64,000 nt of DNA, taken from NCBI RefSeq assembly GCF_016907795.1, contig NZ_JAFBCR010000001.1:2790001-2854000 (forward strand), read 5' to 3'. The first letter of the stretch is position 1; the number at the start of each line of letters is the position of its first letter. The translations under genes were made by a program, and so were the position numbers. The DNA is from Kocuria palustris (GTDB taxonomy: Bacteria; Actinomycetota; Actinomycetes; Actinomycetales; Micrococcaceae). The notes beneath the pieces are model-generated. The model was not told the origin of the DNA. It did no database searches and saw only the letters and a program-made list of their open reading frames with translations. Positions 43,938-54,522 of this stretch are shown piece after piece.

Positions 43938-46900
43938 ATGAGCGCACAGCATCCCCTGTATCCCAAGGCGAGCACCGGCGAGACCCGCGGCGTCCCCGCC
44001 TCTCCGCGCTTCCCGCAGATCGAGGAGCGGGTGCTCGAGTACTGGAAGCAGGACGGCACCTTCCAGGCCAGCATCGACCAGCGCCCGGCCGGCGAGAACG
44101 GCTCCAACGAGTTCGTCTTCTACGACGGCCCCCCGTTCGCCAACGGCCTGCCGCACTACGGCCACCTGCTCACCGGCTACGTCAAGGACCTCGTGGCCCG
44201 CTTCCAGACGCAGCAGGGCCGTCGCGTGGAGCGCCGCTTCGGCTGGGACACCCACGGCCTGCCCGCGGAGCTCGAGGCCATGAAGCAGCTCGGCATGACG
44301 GACAAGGCCGAGATCGAGGCCATGGGCATCGACCGCTTCAACGACGCCTGCCGCACCTCCGTGATGACGTACGCCTCCGAGTGGAAGGACTACGTCACCC
44401 GCCAGGCGCGCTGGGTCGACTTCGACAACGACTACAAGACTCTGAACCCCGACTACATGGAGTCGGTCATCGGCGCCTTCAAGGCCCTGGACGACAAGGG
44501 TCTGGTCTACAAGGGCTACCGCGTCCTGCCGTACTGCTGGAAGGACGAGACCCCTCTGTCCAACCACGAGCTGCGCATGGACGACGACGTCTACCAGGAG
44601 CGCACCGACCAGACGGTCACCGTGGCCTTCCGCCTGACCGGCGAGGTCCAGGACGAGACCGCCGGCGACCTCGAGCTGGCCGCTCAGCTCGCCGGCGCCG
44701 AGGCCCTGGCCTGGACGACCACGCCCTGGACCCTGCCCACGAACCAGGCGCTCGCGGTCGGCCCGCAGATCTCCTACGTCCTGGTGCCGGGGCGCGGCGA
44801 GCTCGAGGGCCGCCGCTTCCTGCTGGCCCAGGACCTGCTGGGCGCCCACGCCGAGGCACTGGGCTTCGAGTCCGCCGAGGAGGCCGCGGCCGCCGTCGAG
44901 CGCACGCTGCAGGGCGCGCAGCTCAAGGGCCTGCGCTACGAGCCGCTGTGGGACTACCTGCGCGGCCTGCCGGGCACGGCCGTGGCGCTGGCCCCGGGGC
45001 AGTCGCTCGAGAACTCGTGGCAGATCATCGTGGCCGACTACGTCACCACGACCGACGGCACGGGCATCGTCCACCAGGCCCCGGCCTACGGCGAGGACGA
45101 CCAGATCGCGTGCGCCGCCCACGGCATCCCCGTGGTGCTCTCCGTCGACGAGTCCGGTGCCTTCTTCGGCTGGTTCGCCGACGGCTCCGTGCTGCCGGGC
45201 ACCCCGCTGGGCCCGATCGCCGATCGCAACGTGTTCGACTCCGAGGTCTCGCGCACGATCATCCGCGATCTGCGCGAGCGCGGGCTGCTGGTGAAGCAGC
45301 AGTCCTACGCGCACTCCTATCCGCACTGCTGGCGCTGCCGCAACCCCCTGATCTACCGCGCGGTGGACTCCTGGTTCGTGGAGGTCACGCGCTTCAAGCA
45401 GCGCATGGTCGAGCTCAACCAGGACATCAACTGGATCCCGGGCAATGTGAAGGACGGGCAGTTCGGCAAGTGGCTCGAGAACGCCCGGGACTGGTCGATC
45501 TCGCGCAACCGCTACTGGGGCTCGCCCATCCCGGTGTGGGAGTCGGATGATCCGGCCCACCCGCGCCGCGACGTCTACGGCTCGCTGGCCGAGCTCGAGG
45601 CGGACTTCGGCCGTCTGCCGCGCAATGCCGAGGGCGAGGTGGACCTGCACCGGCCCTGGATCGACGAGCTGACGCGCCCCAACCCGGATCACCCGGAGGC
45701 CACCATGCGCCGGGTGCCCGAGGTCCTCGACGTGTGGTTCGACTCCGGGTCGATGCCCTATGCCCAGGTGCACTACCCGATGCAGAACCGGGAGTGGTTC
45801 GAGACCCACAACCCGGGCGACTTCATCGTCGAGTACATCGGGCAGACCCGCGGCTGGTTCTACACGCTGCACATCCTGGCCACGGCGCTGTTCGACCGCC
45901 CCGCCTTCCGCAATGTGATCTCCCACGGCATCGTGCTGGGCTCGGACGGGCAGAAGATGTCCAAGTCCCTGCGCAACTACCCGGATGTCTACGAGGTCCT
46001 GGACCGCGACGGCGCCGACGCCATGCGCTGGTTCCTGATGTCGAGTCCGATCCTGCGCGGTGGCAACCTGATCGTCACCGAGGAGGGCATCCGCGAGGCC
46101 GCCCGCCAGGTGCTGCTGCCGCTGTGGAGCACCTGGAACTTCTTCAGCCTCTACACGAACGCCGCCGACGGCGGGGCCGGCTACGACGCCCAGCCCCGGT
46201 ACAGCTCCGATCACGTGATGGACCGCTACGTCCTGGCCCGCACCGGCGCCGCCGTGCGGGAGGTCGAGCGCCACCTGCAGGCCTACGACGTCTGGGCCGC
46301 GGCCGAGGCGCTGCGCGCTCACATGGAGCTGGTGACCAACTGGTACGTGCGCCGCAGCCGCGATCGGTTCTTCGAGGAGGACCGCGAGGCCTTCGACGTC
46401 CTGTGGACCGTGCTCGAGACGACCGTGCGCATGGCGGCCCCGCTGCTGCCGCTGGTCAGCGAGGAGATCTGGCGCGGGCTGACCGGCGGGCGCTCCGTGC
46501 ACCTGACGGACTGGCCCGACGCCGATCGGTTCCCCCGCTCCGCCGAGGACGAGCGCCTGGTCCAGCTCATGGAGACCACGCGTGCGGTGTGCTCGGCGGG
46601 CTCGTCGCTGCGCAAGGCGCACAGCCTGCGCGTGCGCCAGCCGCTGGCCGGCATGACAGTGGTCGTCCCGGACGGCCAGGCGCTGGCCGGCACGTTCGAG
46701 TCCATCGTGGCCGATGAGCTGAACCTCAAGTCGGTCGAGCTGCGCGACACCGCCAGCACGAGCCCCGCGGACTACGGCATCTCCCAGCAGCTCAAGGTCA
46801 ACGCCCGCGCGGCGGGCCCGCGCCTGGGCAAGGGCGTGCAGGCCGTGATCAAGGCGGCCAAGGCGGGGGACTGGTCCACTGCCGAGGACGGCACCGTGAC

Positions 46901-47297
46901 CGCCGGCGGCGTCGAGCTGGCCGAGGGCGAGTACGAGCTGCAGACCGTGGTGGGAGAGGACGCGGCGGCCGAGACCGCCGTGACCGTCCTGCCCGGCGGC
47001 GGGTTCCTGGTGCTCGACACCGCCCTGACCCCGCAGCTGCAGGCCGAGGGCGTGGCCCGCGACATGGTCCGCGCCGTGCAGCAGGCCCGCAAGGACGCCG
47101 GGCTGCAGGTCTCCGACCGCATCCGCACCACGATCACGGACACCGCCGAGGTCGTCGCGGCCGTGCAGGACAACCGCGAGCTCGTCTCCGGGGAGACGCT
47201 GTCGGTCGAGCTCGAGCTGCTCGAGACCCCGGACCCGAAGCAGTCGGGCATCACGGTCGCCGTGGTGGCCTCGGCCGGATCGGAGGGCGCGCTGTGA
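43938..47297 (+). CDS. ileS: Isoleucyl-tRNA synthetase, type 2 (eukaryote-like)
   Basis: 1119 residues. HIGH motif is HYGH at 73-76 ([13 protein letters not shown]), KMSKS at 673-677, with editing domain between. GLPHYGH and the length mark the IleS2 branch, whose members are often less sensitive to mupirocin. The C-terminus has the anticodon-binding domain and an extra alpha/beta tail. Start ATG 43938 with AGGACGG upstream, under T-box control. folC follows with a GTGA overlap. Confidence 0.97.
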   Translation: MSAQHPLYPKASTGETRGVPASPRFPQIEERVLEYWKQDGTFQASIDQRPAGENGSNEFVFYDGPPFANGLPHYGHLLTGYVKDLVARFQTQQGRRVERRFGWDTHGLPAELEAMKQLGMTDKAEIEAMGIDRFNDACRTSVMTYASEWKDYVTRQARWVDFDNDYKTLNPDYMESVIGAFKALDDKGLVYKGYRVLPYCWKDETPLSNHELRMDDDVYQERTDQTVTVAFRLTGEVQDETAGDLELAAQLAGAEALAWTTTPWTLPTNQALAVGPQISYVLVPGRGELEGRRFLLAQDLLGAHAEALGFESAEEAAAAVERTLQGAQLKGLRYEPLWDYLRGLPGTAVALAPGQSLENSWQIIVADYVTTTDGTGIVHQAPAYGEDDQIACAAHGIPVVLSVDESGAFFGWFADGSVLPGTPLGPIADRNVFDSEVSRTIIRDLRERGLLVKQQSYAHSYPHCWRCRNPLIYRAVDSWFVEVTRFKQRMVELNQDINWIPGNVKDGQFGKWLENARDWSISRNRYWGSPIPVWESDDPAHPRRDVYGSLAELEADFGRLPRNAEGEVDLHRPWIDELTRPNPDHPEATMRRVPEVLDVWFDSGSMPYAQVHYPMQNREWFETHNPGDFIVEYIGQTRGWFYTLHILATALFDRPAFRNVISHGIVLGSDGQKMSKSLRNYPDVYEVLDRDGADAMRWFLMSSPILRGGNLIVTEEGIREAARQVLLPLWSTWNFFSLYTNAADGGAGYDAQPRYSSDHVMDRYVLARTGAAVREVERHLQAYDVWAAAEALRAHMELVTNWYVRRSRDRFFEEDREAFDVLWTVLETTVRMAAPLLPLVSEEIWRGLTGGRSVHLTDWPDADRFPRSAEDERLVQLMETTRAVCSAGSSLRKAHSLRVRQPLAGMTVVVPDGQALAGTFESIVADELNLKSVELRDTASTSPADYGISQQLKVNARAAGPRLGKGVQAVIKAAKAGDWSTAEDGTVTAGGVELAEGEYELQTVVGEDAAAETAVTVLPGGGFLVLDTALTPQLQAEGVARDMVRAVQQARKDAGLQVSDRIRTTITDTAEVVAAVQDNRELVSGETLSVELELLETPDPKQSGITVAVVASAGSEGAL

Positions 47298-48757
47298 GCA
47301 TCGATCCTCCCGAGAAGGACACCTCCGCCGCGCAGACCGCCGATCTGGGCGCCTCGGCGCTGAGCCAGGACGACTCGGTGTGGGCCTCGCCGTCGGTGGG
47401 CTCCGTCGAGGACGTGTACCGGCAGCTGCTGGCGCGGGCCCCGGAATCTGCCATGGAACCGCGGATGGAGGCGGTCGAGCAGGCCGTCGAGCTGCTGGGC
47501 GATCCGCACCGGGCCGCCCCGGTCATCCACATCACGGGCACGAACGGCAAGACCTCCACGGCGCGCATGATCGAGGCGCTGCTGCTGTCCCAGGATCTGC
47601 GGGTGGGCCGCTACACGTCGCCGCACCTGGAGTCGGTGACCGAGCGCATCTGCCTGGACGGCTCCCCGGTGACCGAGGAGACCTTCGTGCGGGTCTTCGC
47701 CGAGATCGCCCCGCTGATCTCGGTCGTGGACTCCGGCCTGGAGGCCGAGGGCAAGCAGAGGCTGACGTACTTCGAGCTGCTGACCGTGCTGGGCTTCGCG
47801 ATCTTCGCCGACGCCCCCGTGGACATCGTCGTGCTCGAGGTGGGGCTGGGCGGGCAGTGGGATGCCACCAACGTGGCCGATGCCGCCGTCTCGGTCATCA
47901 CGCCGATCGACCTGGATCACACCGAGCTGCTGGGCGACACGGTGGAGGACATCGCCCACGAGAAGGCCGGGATCCTCAAGCCCGAGGGCTTCCTGATCTC
48001 GGCGGCCCAGGTCCCGGAGGTCGCCGACATCCTGCTCGAGCGCGCGCAGGAGCTCGGGATCCCGTTCCGCTTCGAGGGCGTCGAGTTCGGCGTCACCGAG
48101 CGCACCCCGGGCGTCGGCGGGCAGCAGCTGTCCATCCGCGGCTTGGCCGCCGAGTACGAGGAGCTGCTGCTGCCGCTGCTCGGCGCGCATCAGGCGCAGA
48201 ACGCCTCGGTGGCCGTCGCCGCCGTCGAGGCCTTCGTGGGCGGCGGGGAGCGCGCCCTGGATCTCGAGGTCGTGCGCGACGCCTTCGCCGCCGTGACCTC
48301 GCCCGGGCGGCTCGAGCTGATGCAGCCGTCGCCGCCGGTGATCCTGGACGCCGCCCACAACCCGCACGGGGTCCGGGCCAGCGCCGAGGGGCTCGTGGAG
48401 GCCTTCCACCCCGAGCGGCTCTACGCCGTGGTGGGGGTGCTCGCCGAGAAGGACGTCGACGGCGTCCTGCGGGCCCTGCACGACGGCTACGACCACGCCC
48501 GAACCCAGTGGTGGTTCACCCGCTCGTCCTCGCCGCGGGCCGTGGATCCCGAGCAGCTCGCGGAGGCCGCGATCGCCCTGGGCTTCGACGAGGCCGCCGT
48601 GCGCATCTCGTCGAGCATCGGCGAGGCCATCGAGGAGGCCCTGTCGGCCGCACGCTCGGAATCGGCCTCGGATTCCGAGGGCAAGGGCGAGTCGGCCGTG
48701 CTGGTCACCGGCTCCATCACCGTCGTGGGCGAGGCCCGCGAGATCCTGGGGAGGTGA
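47294..48757 (+). CDS. folC: Bifunctional folylpolyglutamate/dihydrofolate synthase
   Basis: 487 residues, GTG start overlapping the ileS stop. Mur-ligase-type P-loop TGTNGKTS at 81-88; [15 protein letters not shown]; the omega-loop/active block [22 protein letters not shown]; and LDAAHNPHG in the C-terminal domain. It adds glutamate to folates. The first 35 residues are a variable acidic lead. It overlaps the next gene. Confidence 0.95.
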   Translation: MSIDPPEKDTSAAQTADLGASALSQDDSVWASPSVGSVEDVYRQLLARAPESAMEPRMEAVEQAVELLGDPHRAAPVIHITGTNGKTSTARMIEALLLSQDLRVGRYTSPHLESVTERICLDGSPVTEETFVRVFAEIAPLISVVDSGLEAEGKQRLTYFELLTVLGFAIFADAPVDIVVLEVGLGGQWDATNVADAAVSVITPIDLDHTELLGDTVEDIAHEKAGILKPEGFLISAAQVPEVADILLERAQELGIPFRFEGVEFGVTERTPGVGGQQLSIRGLAAEYEELLLPLLGAHQAQNASVAVAAVEAFVGGGERALDLEVVRDAFAAVTSPGRLELMQPSPPVILDAAHNPHGVRASAEGLVEAFHPERLYAVVGVLAEKDVDGVLRALHDGYDHARTQWWFTRSSSPRAVDPEQLAEAAIALGFDEAAVRISSSIGEAIEEALSAARSESASDSEGKGESAVLVTGSITVVGEAREILGR

Positions 48758-49212
48758 GAGCCGTGGCGCAGAAGCAGCGCAGGCTCAGCCGCAAGCAGCA
48801 GCAGTGGCGCCCGGGGCAGCGCAAGAAGCCGTCCTCGGTCATGGTCATGTTCGGGGCCACCACGCTGCTCATGGAGGCCTTCGTGGTGTTCTTCGGCGGA
48901 CTGGCGGCCTTCGGGATCTGGGGCGCTGGACACCCCGGACGCGTGCCCGTGCTGATCGGGGCCGCCGTGCTGGGGATCGTCTTCGTGGTCGGCTCCGGCA
49001 CCGTGAGCCGTCCGTGGGGCCCGGCCTTCGGCTGGATCCTGCAGCTCGTGATGCTGGCCACCGGATTCGTGTTCCCGCCTATGTTCCTGGTGGGCGTGCT
49101 GTTCGTGCTGTGCTGGTGGTACTCGCTGCGCACCGGCCGGCGCCTGGACCGCGAGAAGCGGCAGCGCTACGAGGCCGAGCTCGAGTGGGATCGGCGCCAC
49201 GGGCTGGGCTGA
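48754..49212 (+). CDS. DUF4233 membrane protein
   Basis: About 149-152 residues with four membrane helices after a very basic N-terminus (QKQRRLSRKQQQWRPGQRKK) and a basic, charged C-terminus. GTG 48754 overlaps the folC stop (GTGA), and GTG 48763 has a better GGGAGG spacing; either start is possible. DUF4233 proteins usually sit after folC in Micrococcales. Function unknown; a terminator follows. Confidence 0.85.
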   Translation: MRAVAQKQRRLSRKQQQWRPGQRKKPSSVMVMFGATTLLMEAFVVFFGGLAAFGIWGAGHPGRVPVLIGAAVLGIVFVVGSGTVSRPWGPAFGWILQLVMLATGFVFPPMFLVGVLFVLCWWYSLRTGRRLDREKRQRYEAELEWDRRHGLG

Positions 49213-49225
49213 CAGGCTCCGCAGC

Positions 49226-49272
49226 GACGGCGAGGGCGGCGACCGCATCACGCGGTCGCCGCCCTCGCCGTC
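49226..49272. terminator. Terminator between DUF4233 and the polysaccharide locus
   Basis: Perfect 21-bp stem (49226-49246 with 49252-49272) and loop ATCAC, between convergent genes. Confidence 0.85.
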
Positions 49273-49296
49273 TCGTCCGGGGAGCGGGATTGGACG

Positions 49297-50892
49297 TCAG
49301 TACGCGCCGCGCGCCGTGACCACGGCACGGACCGTCTTCACGAGGATCAGCAGGTCCTGGACCATCGACCACTGCTCGACGTACAGCAGGTCCAGGCGCA
49401 CCGAGTCCTCCCAGGAGAGGTTGGAGCGGCCGGAGACCTGCCACAGCCCGGTCAGTCCGGGGCGCACCAGCAGACGGCCCCGGGTGGGGGTGTCGTAGGC
49501 GGCGACCTCGCGCGGCAGCGGAGGGCGCGGGCCCACCAGGGACATCTCGCCGCGCAGGATGTTGAGCAGCTGGGGCAGCTCGTCCAGGCTCGTGCGCCGC
49601 AGGAAGGCCCCGACGCGCGTCATGCGCGGGTCGTGCTCGAGCTTGAACAGACCCTCGCGGCCGAGCTGCTCGCGCAGCATGAGCTCCCCCAGGCGCTCCT
49701 CGGCGTCGACCACCATGGTGCGCAGCTTGAGGATCTGGAAGGAGCGGCCGTCGCGGCCCACGCGCTCCTGGCGGAACAGGGCCGGGCCGGGGCTGTCCAG
49801 GCGGATCAGCAAGCACAGCACGAGCAGCAGGGGAGCCACCAGGATCAGGCCGATCGCCGAGACCACGACATCGAAGATCCGCTTGGCGGCCACCCGCCAG
49901 CCGCTGTTCTCCGGAGCCGGGATCTGGATCATCGGCATGCCCGCCAGGGGCTGGTGCACCGTGTGCGGGGAGGTGATCCCCAGCAGCGAGGGCGCCATGA
50001 CCAGGGTGATCCCGGCCTGGTGCAGGCCCCAGGTCAGCTCGCGCAGGGTCTGGCTGGGCAGCGGATCCGCCCCGGCCAGGGCCACGGCCTCGGCGTCGGT
50101 GGCGCGGGCCATGCGGATGATGCCCGGCACGTCCTGCCGACCGCGCAGGGCGGGCAGGTCATCGTCCCGGGGCGCAGCGCCGTCCGGGATGACCAGCCCG
50201 ACCGGGCGGTAGCCGGCCGAATGGGTCCTGCGCATGGTCTGCCCGACCACGTGGGTCGCCTCGGCTGAGCCGACCAGCAGGACGCGTCGAAGCCCATGGC
50301 CCTGGGCGCGAGCCGCGTCCAGCCGGCGGCGCACGAACCGGCGCCCGAGCAGGAGCAGCAGCACACCCAGGGGGAACAGCGCGATCACGTAGCCGCGGGC
50401 CAGCTGCAGGAAGGCCAGGTAGCTGAGCGTGGTGACCAGGAGGTAGACCGCCACCGAGCCGTTGACGACAGCGCGGTACTCCTCCGACCCGGTGCCCAGC
50501 AGACGGATGCTGCGGGAGTCGGCCAGACCCAGGACGGCCCACCAGAGGCCCACGATGATCAGCGAGATCGCCGCGTAGGAATGGCCGTCGGGGCTGCTGG
50601 CGCCGGGCTGCGGGCCGAAGCGCAGCAGATGGCTCAGCACAGCGGCCGCAGACAGCGCGAGAAGATCCATGAGCCGCACGGCGCCCACGAGTCGGCTGTG
50701 CCAGGGCAGTCCGGGGGAGCCCTCAGCACCGCGGGGGTCGAAAGGACCCTGCGGTGTCGCGGCAGCGACGCTGTGGTCTGCGGAAGACTGCTTCAATGGA
50801 GGAACCTGCGGATCGCGTGGGGGGAATCGCGAGGGGACGGCGGGGGTGCGTCCGGAGCCGGTGGTGGGGGGCCGGCGTCCATGCGAATGCAT
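49297..50892 (-). CDS. WbaP/CpsE-type polyprenyl-phosphate sugar-1-phosphate transferase
   Basis: 531 residues. After an 80-residue Pro-rich tail come four or five membrane helices and a CoA-binding-like Rossmann domain (RRVLLVGSAEATHVVGQ). The C-terminal catalytic bacterial-sugar-transferase domain starts near residue 335: KRIFDVVVSAIGLILVAPL, QERVGRDGRSFQILKLRTM, DELPQLLNILRGEMSLVGPRPP. It primes a repeat unit on undecaprenyl phosphate. ATG 50892 is the chosen start; downstream starts are possible. First step of the surface polymer made by this locus. Confidence 0.93.
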   Translation of the reverse strand: MHSHGRRPPTTGSGRTPAVPSRFPPRDPQVPPLKQSSADHSVAAATPQGPFDPRGAEGSPGLPWHSRLVGAVRLMDLLALSAAAVLSHLLRFGPQPGASSPDGHSYAAISLIIVGLWWAVLGLADSRSIRLLGTGSEEYRAVVNGSVAVYLLVTTLSYLAFLQLARGYVIALFPLGVLLLLLGRRFVRRRLDAARAQGHGLRRVLLVGSAEATHVVGQTMRRTHSAGYRPVGLVIPDGAAPRDDDLPALRGRQDVPGIIRMARATDAEAVALAGADPLPSQTLRELTWGLHQAGITLVMAPSLLGITSPHTVHQPLAGMPMIQIPAPENSGWRVAAKRIFDVVVSAIGLILVAPLLLVLCLLIRLDSPGPALFRQERVGRDGRSFQILKLRTMVVDAEERLGELMLREQLGREGLFKLEHDPRMTRVGAFLRRTSLDELPQLLNILRGEMSLVGPRPPLPREVAAYDTPTRGRLLVRPGLTGLWQVSGRSNLSWEDSVRLDLLYVEQWSMVQDLLILVKTVRAVVTARGAY

Positions 50893-51009
50893 TCAGCCTA
50901 CGGCGGTTGCCCCCATGCGTCGCCTCATCAGGCAAGATAGTGGATCGCTCTTCAGGGGGCAAAGCCTGTCCGAGGGCTGATCGCATGCAGCGAAGCGGGA
51001 GGGAGCCGG

Positions 51010-51627
51010 ATGATCCGCGTGCTGGCAGTGTGCACGGGCAACGTGTGCCGTTCGCCATATCTGCAGGTCGTGCTGGGCTCAGCCCTCGAGCAGGCGGCCC
51101 CCGGCGGGTTCGAGGTGACCAGCACCGGCACCGGGGCGCTTGCGGGGGCACCGGCGGATCCCGGCACCCGGGTCGAGCTCGAACGGCGCGGACTCAGCGC
51201 CCATGGCATTCGGGCCCGTCAGATGGCGGCGGCCGAGCTGGAGGCCTCCGATCTGGTCCTGACCGCCGAGCGCTCCCATGTGGAGCAGGTGCTCGAGCTC
51301 TCGCCGCGCATGCTCAAGCGGACGTTCACCCTGCCGGAGTTCGCGGCCCTGCTCGAGCAGCTGTCGGCCTCCGGCCCCGTCGAGTCCCTGCGTCCCGGGG
51401 CGGCCCCGCGCCGCACCGAGCAGCGCTGGCGTCGGCTCCCCGAGGTGCTCTCGGCGCGGCGCGCCCGGCTCGGCGAGCCTGCCCCGGAGATCGCGGATCC
51501 GTACCGTCGCGGGCAGGAGGCATTCCGCTCGATGGCCGCCGAGATCGACGACTCCGTCCGGCGCATCGTCGGCTGGGAGCGCTCCATGCGTGCGGAGCCT
51601 GGTGGGGGCGGGTTCACGCAGCCGTGA
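51010..51627 (+). CDS. Low-molecular-weight protein-tyrosine phosphatase (Wzb-like)
   Basis: 205 residues. The P-loop CTGNVCRS at 8-15 gives the nucleophile Cys8 and Arg14; the general acid Asp is in DPYRRG near 163. An insert of about 35 Arg/Pro-rich residues near 115-150 makes it longer than the 150-160 usual for the family. It probably dephosphorylates the tyrosine autokinase encoded nearby. Start ATG 51010 follows GGGAGGGAG. Confidence 0.93.
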   Translation: MIRVLAVCTGNVCRSPYLQVVLGSALEQAAPGGFEVTSTGTGALAGAPADPGTRVELERRGLSAHGIRARQMAAAELEASDLVLTAERSHVEQVLELSPRMLKRTFTLPEFAALLEQLSASGPVESLRPGAAPRRTEQRWRRLPEVLSARRARLGEPAPEIADPYRRGQEAFRSMAAEIDDSVRRIVGWERSMRAEPGGGGFTQP

Positions 51628-51636
51628 GGGAGCGGG

Positions 51637-52818
51637 TCAGCTCGAGAGCTGGGAGTCCCCCGAGCTCTCGAGCGCGCCGAGCTCGAGGAGGTCCTCGATC
51701 GCCCGGTGCACGAGCATCTCGGCGTCCTGCGGGGCCCCGGGGAGTCCGAGCAGCTCGGCCACGAGCTCGTCCCTGCTGCGCCAGCCGAGGCAGTCGAACC
51801 ACAGCTGCGGTCCGAGGCCGACCAGGCAGTGGAAGTGCTCATCGCGCAGCAGCAGGAGCGTGGGCGACAGCGGGTCCGTGAGCATCACGGCGTCGTCCAC
51901 GGGGACGCTGCGCAGCATGCCCGGTTCTGGGGGCGCAGCGTCCTCGAATCGCAGCTGCTCGTGGGGCACGGGCTCCCAGGGGGCTCGTGCCGGCTCCGCG
52001 GCCTCGCCCACCGCCTCCTCGCCCCCCAGCAGGCGCTCGGCGAGCCCGAGCAGCTCATGCTGCTCGGAGTACTCCAGGGCCCAGGCGCCGCCCAGGCGCT
52101 CGAGGGTGCGGATCAGCAGGACGAGACCCCGGTCCATCTGCGACAGCGACGAGGTCTGGGGCACCAGGTGCTCGAGCGCCTCGAGCAGGGGCATCCTGCG
52201 CAGCCGGGGAGCGGAGCCGTCCGGCTCGCGTCGGCGCAGCAGCACGCCCAGGATGTGAAGCCTCGAGGGCACGGGCTCGAGCAGGCCGAGCTCATCCGGG
52301 CCGACCTGGTCCTTGGGGCGGCGGCCGTGCGGGCGCAGCACGGACAGCGGCTTGGGGAACGGGGAGATGCTCAGGGTGCTCGGCTCGATCACCGAGGTCT
52401 CATCGCTCAGGTAGCCGAAGCTGCGCCCGAGGGTCCCGGTCGCAGTGGTCTTGCCGGTGCCGCTGGGGGCGGCCAGCACCAGGGCCCGGCCGGAGCGGTC
52501 GGAGACGGCGGCCGCGTGGAGCATCAGCGACGTGCCCCGGCCGGCGTCGATGACGAGCCGGGCCGCCAGCTGGGAGAGCTCCTCGTGGAACGCGCTCCAC
52601 AGCAGGCTCGAGGTCTCATCCTGCGTCGTGGGGCAGCTCAGGACCGGCTCGTGCCGCTGCGCATCTGCCGGGAGCTCGCGGAACCGGCTCCAGGCTCGCC
52701 GGAGCTGTGCCAGCTGCCGGCTTCCGAGGCCGTCGACGCGCAGCGCGGCCCCGTCGCCCAGATCGAGCGCGATCCGGTGCCCGGATCCCGACGAGCCTGC
52801 TCCGGGGACCCGCTGCAT
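51637..52818 (-). CDS. HPr-kinase-like ATPase fused to a PqqD-like domain
   Basis: 393 residues. N-terminal half resembles HprK-related kinases: LMLHAAAV with a conserved His at 101, Walker A PSGTGKTT at 118-125, and GYLSDETSVI downstream. Residues about 305-390 match a PqqD-like small domain (SVPVDDAVMLTDP ... RDELVAELL ... DLLELGALE). Such domains bind peptides in RiPP and PQQ pathways. Related HprK-like/PqqD pairs occur in polysaccharide and RiPP clusters. It ends 10 nt from the phosphatase and starts 2 nt from the autokinase stop, so it is co-transcribed with the latter. Substrate unknown. Confidence 0.78.
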   Translation of the reverse strand: MQRVPGAGSSGSGHRIALDLGDGAALRVDGLGSRQLAQLRRAWSRFRELPADAQRHEPVLSCPTTQDETSSLLWSAFHEELSQLAARLVIDAGRGTSLMLHAAAVSDRSGRALVLAAPSGTGKTTATGTLGRSFGYLSDETSVIEPSTLSISPFPKPLSVLRPHGRRPKDQVGPDELGLLEPVPSRLHILGVLLRRREPDGSAPRLRRMPLLEALEHLVPQTSSLSQMDRGLVLLIRTLERLGGAWALEYSEQHELLGLAERLLGGEEAVGEAAEPARAPWEPVPHEQLRFEDAAPPEPGMLRSVPVDDAVMLTDPLSPTLLLLRDEHFHCLVGLGPQLWFDCLGWRSRDELVAELLGLPGAPQDAEMLVHRAIEDLLELGALESSGDSQLSS

Positions 52819-52819
52819 C

Positions 52820-54340
52820 TCAGGCCTGATCCGCGGCCGGGGTCTCGGTCTGGTTGTAGTAGTACGCGTTCGAGTAGTGGCCGTAGTCCTTGGCAGCCGC
52901 TCCCTTGCGCGGTGCGCGGTTCACGACGGCGCCCAGCAGGGGAGCACTCAGGCTGCGCAGCCGCTCGACGGCCTTCTGGAGGTCGTCGAGGTTCGTGCGC
53001 CCGGCCTGGGCCACGAGGATCACGCCGTCGGAGCTGCGGGCGAGCACGGCGGCATCGGTCACGGGCAGGACGGGCGGGGTGTCCAGCAGCACGATGTGAT
53101 CGCGGCTGAGCTCCTGGATCAGCTGGCGCATGGTGTCCGAGCCCAGCAGCTCGGAGGGGTTCGGGGGAGTGCGCCCGGCCGTGAGCACGAAGAGGTTCTC
53201 GCTGTCCGGGCCGGGCTGCAGGACCTCGTCGAGGGTGGCCGCCCCGCGCAGGACGTCGGTGAGCCCCGCTCCGCCGGGAACGCCGAAGAAGTGGTGCTGG
53301 ACCGGGCGGCGCAGATCGGCGTCGATCACGATCGTGGACTCGCCGGCGGCGGCCAGCGCGGCTGCCAGGTTGGCGGTCACGGCGGACTTGCCCTCGCCGG
53401 AGATCGACGACGACACCACGATCGAGCGCGGCGGGTTGTCCACATTGGAGAAGGCCAGGTTGGTGCGCAGCATCCGCAGGGCCTCGGCCGTGGCCCAGCC
53501 GCGGGCGTCCTTGCGGGAGGTGCTCAGCGGGATGAGCTGGCGGCTGCTGCTCAGGCGGGAGTCCACGGGGACGGCGCCCAGCAGCGGCAGGCCGGTGCGC
53601 TTCTCGACGCCTTCGGAGGAGCGGATCTTGCGGTCGAAGGCGTGGCGCAGGAACAGGTAGAGCAGCGAGATCACGATGCCGGCGGCCAAGCCGATCAGGA
53701 GGTTCTTCTTCAGATCGGGAGACGACGGCGCCGACGGCGGGGTCGCGCTGGACAGCGGAACGATCTGGACCAGGTTGCCGTCCACGATCGCCTGCTGGAC
53801 CGCGAGCTCCTGATCCGTCAGCTCCTCGGCGTCCTCACCGGTGGGCACCTCCTGGCCCTGGGCCATGGCCGCCTCGATGGACCCCGCGTGCTCGGACAGC
53901 GCCTCGGCGTAGGTGTCGGCGACGACCACGGCGTCCTCGGGGGTGCTCGCCCGTCCGGTCACGTTGATCTCGGTCGTGCCCGGGGGGACGTCGGCGGAGA
54001 CGCCGGCCACCTCGATGCCGCCCAGATCCTCCTGGGCGAGCTTCGCCACCTCCGGAGAGCCCACGGCTGCTCCGTAGGTCGCGGCCTTGGAGCCGGCGAG
54101 GCTCTGTGCGGCCTCGTAGTTGGCCAGGCTGGTCGCTCCGCCGGCGATGACCATGGCCTTCGAGGTGGCCGAATAGGTCTTGGGCATCAGCGCTGTGACG
54201 ATGCCTGCGATCACGAGGCACGCGAGGATGATGCCGAGGATCACCTTCCAGTTCCGGATGAGGGTCCCCAGGCCTGCGCGCAGCTGATCCGCGATGGAGG
54301 GGGTGGCGTCCAGGTCTGGTGCGATGAGCGGCTGTGTCAC
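52820..54340 (-). CDS. Wzz-BY-kinase: polysaccharide co-polymerase tyrosine autokinase (Wzc/CapAB-like)
   Basis: 506 residues. Wzz domain with helices at about 32-52 and 212-232; cytoplasmic BY-kinase with Walker A SISGEGKSAV near 312, Walker A' VIDADLRRP, and Walker B VLLDTPPV. The tail carries a tyrosine cluster, YGHYSNAYYYNQ, for autophosphorylation. It controls chain length and polymer export; the neighbouring phosphatase should reset it. Start ATG 54340. Confidence 0.95.
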   Translation of the reverse strand: MTQPLIAPDLDATPSIADQLRAGLGTLIRNWKVILGIILACLVIAGIVTALMPKTYSATSKAMVIAGGATSLANYEAAQSLAGSKAATYGAAVGSPEVAKLAQEDLGGIEVAGVSADVPPGTTEINVTGRASTPEDAVVVADTYAEALSEHAGSIEAAMAQGQEVPTGEDAEELTDQELAVQQAIVDGNLVQIVPLSSATPPSAPSSPDLKKNLLIGLAAGIVISLLYLFLRHAFDRKIRSSEGVEKRTGLPLLGAVPVDSRLSSSRQLIPLSTSRKDARGWATAEALRMLRTNLAFSNVDNPPRSIVVSSSISGEGKSAVTANLAAALAAAGESTIVIDADLRRPVQHHFFGVPGGAGLTDVLRGAATLDEVLQPGPDSENLFVLTAGRTPPNPSELLGSDTMRQLIQELSRDHIVLLDTPPVLPVTDAAVLARSSDGVILVAQAGRTNLDDLQKAVERLRSLSAPLLGAVVNRAPRKGAAAKDYGHYSNAYYYNQTETPAADQA

Positions 54341-54522
54341 GGAAGGCCTTCTGTGCGTGGGACGGCGCCGTGGCGGGCGGTATGCCGCGCACGGCTGCTC
54401 ACCCGCCTCGACGCCGAGAAGTACATGCGAGACTATATGATGACGGCCTGATCAGTCGCCATGAGCGGCGCCCGGCCGGGCGATTCCGAGGTGAGCGACA
54501 CCATATTCTTCTAAGGGGCTGA
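54341..54522. promoter_or_regulatory. Divergent promoter region of the polysaccharide locus
   Basis: This 182-nt gap is markedly AT-richer than its surroundings at 54417-54440 and 54498-54512. On the minus strand TATAGT (54437-54432) could be a -10 for the autokinase operon; on the plus strand TATTCT (54504-54509) lies just before the AAGGGG ribosome site of the first glycosyltransferase. No -35 boxes are clear. Confidence 0.35.
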
